Origin: Notamacropus eugenii
Taxonomy: Eukaryota; Chordata; Mammalia; Diprotodontia; Macropodidae
Length of the DNA: 64,000 nucleotides
Reading direction: 5' to 3'
Assembly (NCBI RefSeq): GCF_028372415.1
Contig: NC_092878.1
Location: 68,961,830-69,025,829 of the forward strand
The position numbers and the translations under genes were made by a program. Of the stretch, positions 33,456-47,901 are shown one piece after another. Position 1 is the stretch's first letter, and each line of letters opens with the position of its first letter. Below the pieces are notes generated by a model. It was not told the origin of the DNA, made no database searches, and worked only from the letters and a program-made list of their open reading frames with translations.

Positions 33456-33682
33456 GTAGGGAAGGGAAGGGAAGGGAAGGGAAGGGAAGGGAAGGGAAGG
33501 GAAGGGAAGGGAAGGAGAGGAGAGGAGAGGAGAGGAGAGGAGAGGAGAGGAGAGGAGAGGAGAGGAGAGGAGAGGAGAGGAGAGGAGAGGAGAGGAAAGG
33601 AAAGGAAAGGAAAGGAAAGGAAAGGAAAGGAAAGGAAAGGAAAGGAAAGGAAAGGAAAGGAAAGGAAAGGAAAGGAAAGGAA
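33456..33682 (+). repeat. Three-block pentanucleotide purine tract
   Basis: Three successive near-perfect arrays: (GGGAA)n about 33456-33514, (GGAGA)n about 33515-33593 and (GGAAA)n about 33594-33682. Each block differs from the next by one base per unit. Open frames on both strands across it are repeat translations. Confidence 0.97.
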
Positions 33683-34005
33683 AAAGGGCATACAGCCAGC
33701 TTCGAGGAAGACGTGCTATAATGGTACTCTCAAAATGTCTCTGAAGTTTTTTGGAATTGATTGTGAGAAACACTAGCACAATGCCACATATTACACACGC
33801 CTGCATCTCAGAATGTGCTCTATGAGCAAAGCAGAATTCAAGTAGCTCAAAAGAAATGTGACATAGGAAAATTTAGAGACATCTCCACTCTAAATGTTTA
33901 TATGGACTATTTCTGGTCTGATCGGTCACAGTTACATACACTGTACATTGACCCCAACATAGTGATGCCATTTTTGTCCTCTTTGAGAATGAAGAATAAC
34001 AACCA

Positions 34006-34864
34006 AGTGAGTATGCAATGGATATATTGCCTTGAAAAGCAAAAGTCTGAATATTGAATCTTAAGAATACTTGTGATTGTTTCATTGTGCTTAACATACC
34101 CTTCCACACTACAAAAAGTAATTCTTAAAATAGTCAAGAATGCAATGTCATATTCTTAGTAGAGAAGAAATTGAGCTTGGATTGTTGAAAAAAATGGATA
34201 CAAATATCATTTCTGATATTTACTAGGTATGTAACCCTTGGCAAAGGACTTATCTCTGTGTGCCTCTAATATGTAAGGTGCTTGGGATCAATGGGCTTTA
34301 TTGGTCTTTCCAGTTCTAGAACCAACCTACTATGATAAAAGTACATGGAAATCTAAGGCTTAGTATTTTTGAAGAAATTAGCATTCTACAAAATTTGAGT
34401 AATAGAAATTATTTAATTGATCAAACTTAGCTACATATTAATTTATTTTATTAAATGACATATTTATCAATTCAATACAAGAGAATTTCACCTTCATTTT
34501 TTTTTTCTTTTCTTATTCTACTGCTGTACAAAGGACCTTAAAAACTTTGAACTGAGATTTGAGAGACATGAATTTAAGTCTTCAGTGTGCCCTTCAGTAG
34601 CACTGAGTTTTTGTAAGTAATTTGCCTTCCCTAAACTCAGTTTCTTCATCCATAAAACAGGTATAAAAATATCAGTATATTAATATAATCCCAAACCATT
34701 TAACTATTCCCTAAAAAGAAGACACTGCATTAATATTCATTCATAACTACTAAAATAGTTTCCATGGTGTATTTTCGTGTGTGTGTGTGTGTGTGTGTGT
34801 GTGCAAGCACATAAATGTGTTCATCTGTGTGTATGTTTACGTGTGCATATATGTTGTCTTTCTT
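34006..34864. other. AT-rich DNA with MIR remnants and a GT run
   Basis: MIR-like patches lie at about 34190-34330 ('acccttggcaaaggactta') and 34550-34680 ('cctaaactcagtttcttcat'), plus a (GT)n run at 34775-34803. No gene is recognised. Confidence 0.45.
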
Positions 34865-35160
34865 TGATGTATTTGAGATAGAGACCTACTAGTGGTATAG
34901 CTGGGTCCAAAGGTATGCATAATTGGGTAATTTTCTGGATTTAATTTACATTTTCCTCCAAGAAGGGTTACAGCAATTCACAGTTCCACCAAAAATGTGC
35001 TATCTTTCTTTTGTTTCACATCTCCTTCAACATTTGTCATCTTCTTCTTTTGTTATCTTTGCCTGCTTGATTGGTGTGAGGTAGAATATCAAACTTACCT
35101 TAATTTGCACTTCCTTTTTTATTTTTAATAGTCATTTGGCAAAACTATGTCAAAGAAATG
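34865..35160 (-). mobile_element. Old L1 ORF2 C-terminal scrap
   Basis: The plus strand reads 'actagtggtatagctgggtc', 'cacagttccaccaaaaatgt' and 'cttcttcttttgttatc', which is the complement of the ORF2 C-terminus seen intact at 43760-43990. It is short and degenerate. Confidence 0.75.
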
Positions 35161-35394
35161 GTATTTATTAAAAAGCCCTTTTAAGAAAAATAGTTACACA
35201 TAAACTCTAAGAATAAAGAGATGCACATTTAGGAAGCACTTTTGAGCAAGGTGACTCACATTGCTAATACTATAGCAACATTTTTTTACTTTTCTCAGAC
35301 TCATTTTAATTTCAATGGGCATAAATTCTCTGCTGAGCATGTTTTCCTAAATGAGGGGCTTTTGGGGTTATTTCAAGTCGTATTTGCTTTCTTA

Positions 35395-36283
35395 TTTTTT
35401 TAATAAATGTTTATTCAGTGATTTTTTAGTTTTCAACATTCACTTCCACAAAATTTTGAGTTATAAATTTTCTCCCCATCTCTCACCTGCTGTCACCCCA
35501 TAATGCCTTGCATTCTGATTACCCATTCCCTCAATATGCCCTCCCTTCAATCACACCCCTCCCTCTCCTTATCCTCATCTTCTCTCTTTTCTTGTAGGGC
35601 AAGATAGATTTCAATACCCTAATACCTGTATTGCTTATTTCCCAGTGGTATGCAAAAACAATTCTCAAATTTCATTCCTAAAACTTTGAGTTCCAGCTTC
35701 TTTCCCTTCTTCCCTTCCCACCCAATACCCACTGAGAAGGCAAGCAATTCAATATAGGCTATATATGTGCAGTTTTGCAAAAGACTTCCATAATAGTCAT
35801 GTTGTGTAAGACTAACTGTATTTCCCTCCATTCTATTCTGCCCCCATTTGTTCTATTCTCTCTTTTGACTTTCTCTCCTCACTTCTAATTAATTACTTCT
35901 AATTAATCCCTCCTCCCATTTGCCCTCCCTTCTGTCATCCCCCCACCCCACTTGTCCTCTTCTCCCCTAATTTCCTGTAGTGTGTCAGATTTTCATGCAA
36001 AATTAAGTGAGCATGTTATTACCTCCTTAAGCCAAATATGGAGAGTAAGTTTTGCTTTTTTCCTCTCACCCCCCTCCCTTTTCTACTCCATTGAAAAAGC
36101 TTTTTCTTGCATCTGTTATGGGAGATAACATGCCCCATTCAATTTCTCCCTTTCTCTTCCAATTATATTCCTCTCTCACCACTTAATTTTAGTTTTTAGA
36201 TATCACCCCTTCTTATTCAACACACCCTGTGCTCTCTATCTGCCTACCTACCTACGTACTTGCCTACCTACCTACCTACCTGC

Positions 36284-36332
<49 letters not shown>

Positions 36333-38294
36333 AACTGTGTGTGCGTGTGTGTGTATGTGTGTGTATGTGTGTGTGTATGTGTGTAAAATACCTCCAGCTA
36401 CTCAAATGCTGAGAAAAGTCTCCAGAATTACAAATATTAACTTTCCATGTAAGAATGTAAACAGTTCAACTTAAAAATTCTCTTATGATTTCTCTTTACT
36501 GTTTACCTTTTCATCCTTCTCTTGATTCTAGCTTTTGAAAGTCAAATTTTCTATTCAGCTCTGGTCTTTTCATCAACAATGATTGAAAACTCTCTATTTC
36601 ACTGAATGACCATGTTTCCCCATGAACTATTATACTTAGTTTTGCTGGGTAGGTGATTCTTGGTTTTAATCCTAGTTCCTTTGACTTCTAGAATATCATA
36701 TTCCAAGCCCTTCAATCCCTTAATGTAGAAATTGCTATATCTTGGGTTATACTGATTGTATTTCCACAATACTCGAATTGTTCCTTTCTAGTTGATTGCA
36801 ACATTTTCTCCTTGACCTGGGAACTCTGGAATTTGGCTATATTCCCAGGAGTTTCTCTTTTCAAATCCCATTCAGGAGATGATCAGTGGATTCCTTAATA
36901 TTTATTTTGGCCTCTGCTTCTTGAGTATAAGGGCAGTCTTCCTTGATAATTTCACGAAAGATGATGTCTGGGCTTTTTTTGTTTATCATGGCTTTCAGGT
37001 AGTGCCATAATTTTTAATTTATCTCTCCTGGATCTATTTTCCAGGTCAATTGTTTTTCCAATGAGATATTATCTTTCATTTTTTCATTATTTTGGTTTTG
37101 TTTCGAAATTTATTGGTTTCTCATGAAGTCATTAGCTTCCATCTGTGCCACTCTAATTTTTAAAGAACTATTTTCTTCAGTGAGCTTTTGAACCTTCTTT
37201 CCATTTGGCTAATTCTGTTTTTTAAAGCATTCTTCTGTTCAATGGCTTTTGAACCTCTTTTGCCAATTGAGTTCACCTATTTTAAAAGGTGTTATTTTTT
37301 CAGCATTTTTGGAGGTTCTCCTTTAGCAAGCTGTTGACTCACTTTTCATGATTTTCTTGCATTGGTCTCATTTCTCTTCCCAATTTTTCCTCCACTTCTC
37401 TTACTTGATTTTCAAAATCCTTTTTGAGCTTTTCTATGGCCTGAAACCATTGCATATTAATTTTGGGAGTTTTGGATTCAGAAGCCTTTACTTCCTCTGA
37501 TGTTATGCTTTGTTCTTCATCATCTGAAAGGATGGAAGAAAATAACTTTTTACCATGAAAGTATCCTTCTATAGTCCCATTTTTTACCTTATTTACCTTA
37601 TTTTACCTTATTTACAATTATTTGTCTTTTGTGCCCTTTGTCAAGAGGAGGGTATTCTCTAGGGATCCTTAACTTCTCAGTTCCTCCAAGGTGCCACAAT
37701 CAAGAGAGGGGAGTTTACTCCTGGCCTGAGCACTGGTCTGTGAGCAATCAAAAACTTTTCTGCCCAGAATCTGTGAGTAGAATTCCTTCTCCACAACAGT
37801 CTCCAACTCCAATGCCAGGGCTACTCTTCACACCAGGTCTGGCCTCAGGGCTGAGATTTAGATCAGCTGCTTAGTTCCCCCAGGGGCTTTAGATGGATGG
37901 CTCCAAAAATGGACACTTGCACTGCAGTGGCTGCTGCTTGCAGGGCCAGACCACATTCCCTTCTCACCCAAATGAAAATTCTTTCTCAATAACCTTTGAA
38001 GCTGTCTGTGGCATTTGTGGATTGAACAATGTGGGAACTGCTGCTACGCATGACACCCTGAAGCCCGTCCTGGGTCTTGTCCCTGCTGCACCATGCGGTT
38101 CCCACTGCCCAGTGTGAGACACCATTCTTGTTGGCCTTCCAGGCTGTTTTGGGCTGGAAATCTCTTTCACTCTGTCAGTTTGTGGCTTCTGCTGCTCTAG
38201 AATTTGTTTAGTCATTTTTACAGGTATTTTATGGGGTATGTGGGGGAGCTTCCACAGGTCCATTTTTATACTCTGCCATTTTGACTCTGCTCCA
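35395..38294 (-). mobile_element. HAL1, near full length, old
   Basis: On the minus strand it begins at about 38294 with 'ggagcagagtcaaaatggca', followed by the 5'UTR to about 37600 and ORF1 with coiled-coil and C-terminal landmarks from about 37560 to 36560 (many stops and frameshifts). The 3'UTR ends at 35395 in 'gaaaactaaaaaatcactga'. There is no ORF2. The ends are intact, but I could not find a convincing target-site duplication. Open frames at 37629-38413 belong to the 5'UTR and are not genes. Confidence 0.8.
36237..36386. repeat. (CTAC)n(CTAT)n and TG-rich microsatellite
   Basis: CTAC/CTGC units pass into perfect CTAT units and then TG-rich sequence. The position is the HAL1 3'UTR just after ORF1 (minus strand). 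Confidence 0.95.
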
Positions 38295-38317
38295 CTAGTA
38301 TTTTCTATTGGACAAGT

Positions 38318-38610
38318 TGGTTGGTTGTTGTCCTTCTTTCTCGAAGAGGACCAAAATGATATGAGCATGACAAAATTAAGTTTCAGTGTGTCTGACTGTG
38401 GCTGATCAGACAAATACCAGCACAGAATTCTCCAGTACAGACTGAGAACAAATAGTCCATGTAAATATTTTGGGTGGGTACTCCAAATTTGCCCATCCAG
38501 GGTTTCCCTTGTGCTGTTTCAATTCTGCTTTGTTCATGGTGTGCAACACCTTCTCTGATGCAGGTGTGCCTTGGTGAGTGGTCCTGTGACAGAGTATGAA
38601 ATGTCACAAA
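38318..38610 (-). mobile_element. RTE 3'-end fragment
   Basis: The complement reads from 'gcaccttc...gtgttgcacac' to 'gtcctcttcgagaaagaagg' and 'acaacaaccaacc', the RTE 3' terminus found in plus orientation at 33815-34005. Confidence 0.75.
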
Positions 38611-38639
38611 TCAATTGAAAAATTCTTTTTCTCCTTCTT

Positions 38640-38889
38640 TTTAAATAAATTATTTATTTATTTTTCAATTCTCAACATTCACTTCCACAAGAATTAGAAT
38701 TCAAAATTTTTTTCCCATCTCTCCCCACACCTCTCTCCAAGACAGCATGCAACCCAACCACCTGTTTCTTCTGTATGTCCTTCTTTCTTTTACCCCACTC
38801 CCTTCCCCTTTTACCATTTACTTACCCTGTATTTTCCTGTATGGCCAAATAGATTTCTATATTCAATTGACCTTAATTCAGTTGCATAT

Positions 38890-38893
<4 letters not shown>
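38640..38893 (-). mobile_element. HAL1 3'UTR fragment, 5'-truncated
   Basis: The plus strand begins 'ttaaataaattatttattta' then 'cattcacttccacaagaatt', the complement of the HAL1 3' end. It breaks off at 'cagttgcatataaac' where the purine microsatellite begins. Confidence 0.75.
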
Positions 38894-38986
<93 letters not shown>

Positions 38987-39090
38987 GGAAGGAAGGAAGG
39001 AAGGAAGGAAGGAAGGAAGGAAGGAAGGAAGGAAGGAAGGAAGGAAGGAAGGAAGGAAGGAAGGAAGGAAGGAAAGAAAGAAAGAAAGAA
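38894..39090 (+). repeat. (GA)n(GGAA)n(GAAA)n purine tract
   Basis: About 87 bases of GA, then about 90 bases of GGAA, then a few GAAA units. It sits exactly between a minus-strand HAL1 3'UTR and a plus-strand HAL1 ORF1. Open frames crossing it are repeat translations. Confidence 0.97.
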
Positions 39091-39334
39091 TGATTTTTAA
39101 AATCAAGTAAGAGAGGTAGAGAAAAAATTGGGAAGAAAAACGACAGTGATAGAAGAAAATCATGAAAAAAGAGACAATAGCCCTCTGCTGCCTTCACCTC
39201 TTGGCGGCGGGGTTTCAGCTTCCGCCCCTTGCCCCCCACGATCACCACTGCCACAGTGGCCGCTGACCTCCGTCCCTGGCTGCCTGCCCTTCCCCTGACC
39301 TGCTCCCTGCCCGCCCGCTCCGGCCCTGTGCGCC

Positions 39335-40006
39335 ATGGCTGAGGTAGACCCGTTCCGTGCGGCCGCCGCTCCGGCCCCTGCCCCGGGGGGCCCCGCGGTG
39401 GGTAACTGCTTGGCGAGCAGCGGCAGCAGCGAAGAAGACCCGGCCGCAGCCTTCCTGGCCCAGCAGGAGAGCGAGATCACGGGCATCGAGAACGACGAGG
39501 GCTTCAGCATCCTCGACAGCGGCAGCGTGCCGGCCTCGCTGCAAGGGGAGCCCCCCGGAGGCCCGGATGCCATTGATGGAGTGATGAATGGAGAATACTA
39601 CCAGGAGAGTAATGGTCCAACCGATAGTTATGCAGCTATCTCCCAAGTGGACAGATTACAGTCAGAGCCAGAGAGTATCCGTAAATGGAGAGAAGAACAA
39701 GTGAAACGTCTGGAAGTCCTTGATGCGAATTCTCAGAAGCAGGAAGCAGAATGGAAAGAAAAAGCAATAAAAGAGTTGGAAGAATGGTATGCAAGACAAG
39801 ATGAACAGCTACAAAAAACAAAAGTAAATAACAGGGCAGCTGAAGAAGCTTTTGTAAACGATGTTGAAGAGACTTCTCCTGGCACCGAGTGGGAACGCAT
39901 GGCTCGACTGTGTGACTTTAACCCCAAGTCTACCAAGCAGGCCAAAGATGTGTCCCGCATGCGCTCAGTCCTCATCTCCCTCAAGCAGGCCCCCCTGGTT
40001 CACTGA
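39335..40006 (+). CDS. CLTA: Clathrin light chain A-like intact frame (retrogene candidate)
   Basis: Clathrin light chains bind the heavy-chain hub of the clathrin triskelion and regulate coat assembly and uncoating. The frame gives 223 residues without a stop: MAEVDPFRAAAAPAPAPGG, the acidic EED at residues 33-35, the conserved AAAFLAQQESEITGIEND, then GVMNGEYYQESNGPTDSY, the heavy-chain-binding helix (SIRKWREEQVKRLEVLD, EWYARQDEQLQKTK) and the C-terminus ISLKQAPLVH. The neuron-specific insert between the central helix and the C-terminal part is absent, so the source was the ubiquitous splice form. The length is close to the human non-neuronal form. It lacks introns and lies in a HAL1, so expression is unproven. 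It could be a young silent copy or a functional retrogene. Confidence 0.85.
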   Translation: MAEVDPFRAAAAPAPAPGGPAVGNCLASSGSSEEDPAAAFLAQQESEITGIENDEGFSILDSGSVPASLQGEPPGGPDAIDGVMNGEYYQESNGPTDSYAAISQVDRLQSEPESIRKWREEQVKRLEVLDANSQKQEAEWKEKAIKELEEWYARQDEQLQKTKVNNRAAEEAFVNDVEETSPGTEWERMARLCDFNPKSTKQAKDVSRMRSVLISLKQAPLVH

Positions 40007-40256
40007 AGGGAAGCCCGATGAAAACACTACGAAGGCAATATCTTCATCTTACTCAGCGAAGCTGTTCACAGTCATTGGATTAATTATGTTGGGTTCTTTT
40101 GGACCAGACCTCTTGTCTTTAGAGTTGATCATTGTTTGTGATTGCATGTTTTCTTCAACTGTTTTCTCCCTGGCATTCTGAGTGGGAGGGAAGTGGGACC
40201 CTCCAGGGCAGTCGCCTCTTGTGCTTTTGTGCATTGCCATTTTCAACTGTACTCAT

Positions 40257-40262
40257 AATAAA
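40257..40262 (+). terminator. AATAAA polyadenylation signal of CLTA copy
   Basis: AATAAA lies about 18 bases before the poly(A) tract of the retrocopy. It was carried over from the parent mRNA. Confidence 0.85.
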
Positions 40263-41885
40263 ATTCTCTTTCAAATAGTAAAAAAAAAAAAAGAAAAAAG
40301 AAAAAAGAGACAATAGATTGCGAAAAAAAGTATCTTAAAAAAAACATATTGTCTAATAGAATGTAATATGCCAAATTATAAAAGCGTCTTAAAAATCCCA
40401 ATGAACAAAATGACCAGAAAAAGTAGAAATGGAAAAATCTAAAAATAAGAGATACGCAAACTTTCGCTGAAGATTACTCCTTCAAAAACAGAATTATCCA
40501 AATAAAAAAAGGAGATACAAAAATTCAGTAAAGGTCATCTTAAAAAGTACAATTGATCAAATCTAAAAGAAAGCAAAACAGTCCATTAACAAAAATAATT
40601 TCTTAAAAATTAGAATTATACTATTAAAATCTGATAGCTTTATGAGACATCAAGAAATGCAAAACAAAATCAAAAGAATGAAATAAATAGAAGAAAAGGG
40701 AAATATATGGGAAAATGTTTGTGTGTGTAGGAGGGCAACTGACGTGGGAAATTTATCTAGAAGGAATAATTCAAGAATTATTGGAATACATTAAAGCGAT
40801 GACTAAAAAAGTTTGCTAAAAATCATCTTTTAGAAATTATCAAGGAAACTGTTCTGATATTCTAGAACCAAAGGGTAAGATTGAAATAGAAAGAATTCAC
40901 CCATTACATCCTGAAAGAGTTCCCAAAACAAAAACTACCAAAAGCATTAGACCCAAATTTCAAAGTTCCTTGGTCAAATAGAAAATATCTCAACTAGTGA
41001 GAAAAAAATCATTCAAATATCATACAACCAATCAGGACAATGCAAAATTTACCACCTTCTACATTAAAGGATTGACAGGACTAGAACATGATATACTGGA
41101 GAACAAAAGATAAGGATTACAAACAAAAATTACCTACTCAGTGGAAATGAGATTAATCCTTCAGTGGAAAAAGTAGCTATGTAATGAAATAAAGGACTTT
41201 GAAGGGTTCCTTATGAAAAGATCAGAGCTAGGCAGAATCAACATGGTGGAGTACAAGGAAGAGCCTGTAGAAACTCTGCCCCCACATCCCATTAAATACA
41301 TGTAAAAAATGACTTTAAAGAGGTTCTAGAGCAGCAGATACCACAAAACAATAGAGTGAAAGAGATTTCTAGCCCAAGGCAACCTGGAAGGCAACAGGAA
41401 AGATCTATTGCTCCAGGCTCAGAGCAGAGCATAGCCCAGTCTTGCCTGAGTGGGGCAGTATAGACAAGAGATGAGCAGGTTTCAGGGCATGGAATCCTGG
41501 GTAGTTCCTGTGGTTCACAGAGCTCTCACCCCTCAAAGGTCAAAGACAGCTTCAAAGGTCAGTATGAAAGCTATATGACCTGAGCGATGTCTATGTTTGG
41601 AGCCCTCGGCCTAAAGACCTTTTTTAAGGGGAATTGAACAGGGAATTTGAATCTCAACCTTGAGTTCAACGCTGGGGTGAGGAGGAACTCTGGCTAGTGG
41701 AGTTGGTGGAGGCTCTGGAGAGGGAATTCTACTTGCAAATCTTAGAAGAGCTTGTAGTTGCTCTCAGGCCAGAGCACAGATCAGGAGAGGAGTAAACTCT
41801 TCTCACTTGATTGTGCCACCTTGGAGGAACTGAAAATTTACAGACCCCTATAATATACCCTTCTCTTGACAAAGGACTCAAAGGT

Positions 41886-42600
41886 TAAGTAACTCAATTG
41901 GCAAAAGAAGTCCAAAAAGCCAATGAGGAGAAGAATGCTTGGAAAAGCAGAATTAGCCAAATGGAAAAGGAGTTTCAAAAGCTCACTGAAGAAAATAGTT
42001 CTTTAAACATTAGAGTGGAACAGAGGGAAGCTAATGACTTTATGAGAAACCAAGAAATTAAAAAAATAAAACCAAAAGAATGAAAAAGTAGAAGATAATG
42101 TGAAATATCTCACTGGAAAAACAAGTGATCTGGAAAGTAGATCCAGGAGAAACAATTTAAAAATTATGGCACTACCTGAAAGCCATGATCAAAAAAGGAG
42201 CCCAGACGTCATCTTTCATGAAAATATCAAGGAAAACTGCCCTGATATTCTGGAACCAGAAGGTAAAACAAATACTGAAAGAATTCAAGATCACCTCCTG
42301 AAACAGATTACAAAAGAAAAACTCCTAGAAATATTGCAGTCAAATTCCAGAGTTCCCAGGTCAAGGAGAAAATATTGCAAGCTGTCAGAAAAAATTCCAG
42401 TATTGTGGAAATATAATCAGGATAACACAAAATCTAGCAGCTTCTACATTAAGGGATGGAAGGGTTTGGAATATGATATTCCAGAAGTCATAGGAGCTAG
42501 GATTGAAATCAAGTATCACCTTTTCGGAAAAACTGAATATAGTACTTCAGGGGAAAATATGGTCATTTAATGGTACAAAGAACGTTGAAGCACTCTTGAT
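41886..42600 (+). pseudogene. HAL1 ORF1 fragment of the inner HAL1
   Basis: Coiled-coil codons 41898-42083 (MAKEVQKANEEKNAWKSRIS, QMEKEFQKLTEENSSLNI) are followed by the RNA-recognition part at 42100-42570 (YLTGKTSDLESRSRRNNLKI, HENIKENCPDILEPEGK). The frame is then lost in the C-terminal domain. The N-terminus is deleted, so this is not a functional ORF1p. Confidence 0.75.
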
Positions 42601-42795
42601 GAAAAGACCAGATCTGAATAGAAAATATTACTTTCAAACACAAGAATCAAGAGAAGCGTGACAAGATGAACAGAAAAGAGAAAACATAAGGGATTTATTT
42701 ACTGAAGATGAACTGTTTACATTCCTACATGGAAAGATAATATTTGTAACTCTTGAAACTTTTTCTCAATATTTGGGTTTTTGGAGAGATTGTAA

Positions 42796-42796
<1 letters not shown>

Positions 42797-42826
<30 letters not shown>
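42797..42826. repeat. (CA)n microsatellite in HAL1 3'UTR
   Basis: Perfect CA dinucleotides shortly after the ORF1 end, in the common HAL1 position. Confidence 0.95.
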
Positions 42827-42830
<4 letters not shown>

Positions 42831-43084
42831 GAGGAAACAGGTTGAGTTGAGAAGGAAGAGATATGTAAAAACATAAAATTAAGGGGTGAGAGAGGAATAT
42901 ATTAGGAGGAGAAAGGGAGAAATGAAATGGGGCAGGTTATCTCTCTTGAAAGAGGCAAGAAAAAGATTTTTCAATAGAGGGCAATAGCGGGGAGGTGAGA
43001 AGAAAAAAGTGAAGCTTACTCTCATCACATTTGGCTTAAGGAGGGAACAGCTTGGACACTCATTTTGGCATGAAAATCTATCTT

Positions 43085-43429
43085 TTTAAAAATTTTTAAA
43101 ATTATTTTTAATGGCGTACAATTGCTGCCATAAAATTAAGATTTTTATCCTCCCCACACCTACCCCCCACTACCCTCCTCCCCCCCACGACAGCATACAA
43201 TTTTGTATAGGTTCTACATATACTTTCCTATTGAGTACATTTTCACTATAGTCATGTTATGCAGTCGAACTAAAATAAATGGAAGAAATCATATAACAAA
43301 TCAAAACATGATACACAAAAACATTCATACACACAAACATGATCTGCTACATTCTGCAAATGACTTCCATATTTCTTTTTCTGAGTGTGGAAGGCATTTT
43401 GCCTTAGAAATCCACCATTGGGATTTTTT
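43085..43429 (-). other. L1 3'UTR
   Basis: About 345 bases, ending in A/T-mixed sequence ('attaaaaataattttaaaa' on the minus strand) instead of a pure A tail. It differs from the HAL1 3' end. Confidence 0.75.
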
Positions 43430-47314
<3,885 letters not shown>

Positions 47315-47901
47315 TTGTGCTTTTAGCTCTCCCGTCTCCCTTCCCCTCCTCAGTAATATTCACTTTTCACCACCTCCTCTTTCAGCCTTCCCCTCCTTCT
47401 TATAGCTCCCGTCCCTTTTACACCCCTTTACTCTTGTTGCTTCTTCCTTCCCTTTTAGCCTCCCTCCTCTTTCTTCCCCCTTCCCCTCCTACTACCTATA
47501 GAGCTAGTTAGGGTTATCTACTTAAGTTTATTGTTCCCTTCTTTAAACAAATCAGGTGAGAGTACCTCTCAAACAATGCTCATCTCCCTCCCCTCCTTTC
47601 CTCTACTATAATTTTGTACTTCTTCCTGTGATGTAATTTGCCATTTTCTGCTTCCTCCTTTTCACACCTCCTATTGCAATCCCTTCTCATACTTAAATCA
47701 TATTTTTGACATGACATTATTTACTTTATACCCGTTCCCTCTATGTACATCCCTTTTGTCATAATAGCTGCACAATTCTCAAGATTAATAGGTGTCATCT
47801 TCCTTTATAGGGAGGCAAACAGTTTGGCCTAATTGAGTAACAAATTTTTGTTTTTGTTTTTCCCCCTGTTTACCTTTTTATTATTATCTTGAGACCTGCA
47901 T
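47315..47901 (-). other. L1 inter-ORF spacer (~590 bp, purine-rich)
   Basis: This is an unusually long spacer between ORF1 and ORF2 compared with human L1 (a few tens of bases). Its ORF1-proximal part resembles the start of the HAL1 3'UTR: minus strand 'aaaaaggtaaacaggggga' here versus 'gaaaaggtgaacagcaaaga' at 23909 onward, followed in both by an 'aactgtttrc' block. The rest is purine-rich on the minus strand. Confidence 0.75.

Larger units (their letters stand above)
32391..34005 (+). mobile_element. RTE-type LINE, 3' part, split by insertions
   Basis: Positions 32495-32713 encode DKYTYLSSILSKDVQMDDV, DTSISRAISAFGSVWR and RRGIRLPTRLKVNRAIVL, the thumb/C-terminal part of an RTE-class ORF. 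It continues degenerate to about 32995. A SINE (33000-33250) and a purine tract (33456-33682) interrupt it. It then resumes with 'atgagcaaagcagaattcaa' and 'tagagacatctccactctaa', finishing 'gaataacaacca'. Stops are frequent, so it is inactive. Confidence 0.75.
39181..40299 (+). mobile_element. CLTA: CLTA retrocopy, full span
   Basis: A processed, intronless copy of the CLTA mRNA. It has a 154-base GC-rich 5'UTR, a 223-codon frame, a ~270-base 3'UTR with AATAAA at 40257-40262, and a poly(A) tail ending at 40299. A perfect 17-bp direct repeat 'gaaaaaagagacaatag' brackets it (39164-39180 and 40300-40316). This is a textbook L1-mediated retrocopy inserted in an old HAL1. Confidence 0.93.

Noticed and set aside
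33384-33806. Two 130-codon open frames on opposite strands
   Set aside because: They run through the pentanucleotide purine tract and consist of its repeat translation plus RTE flanks.
36237-36386. Possible CRISPR-like regular repeats
   Set aside because: The periodicity is 4 bases and 2 bases with no spacers; it is a microsatellite in mammalian DNA.
38747-39254. Open frames of 117 and 147 codons
   Set aside because: Translations of the GA/GGAA tract with HAL1 3'UTR and CLTA 5'UTR at the edges.
39160-39646. Minus-strand open frames of 137 and 134 codons opposite CLTA
   Set aside because: Shadows of the GC-rich, codon-biased CLTA coding region; the sense frame is unmistakable CLTA.
39335-40006. 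CLTA as an ordinary host gene locus
   Set aside because: No introns, a poly(A) tail, and a 17-bp target-site duplication inside an old HAL1 show it is a retrocopy.
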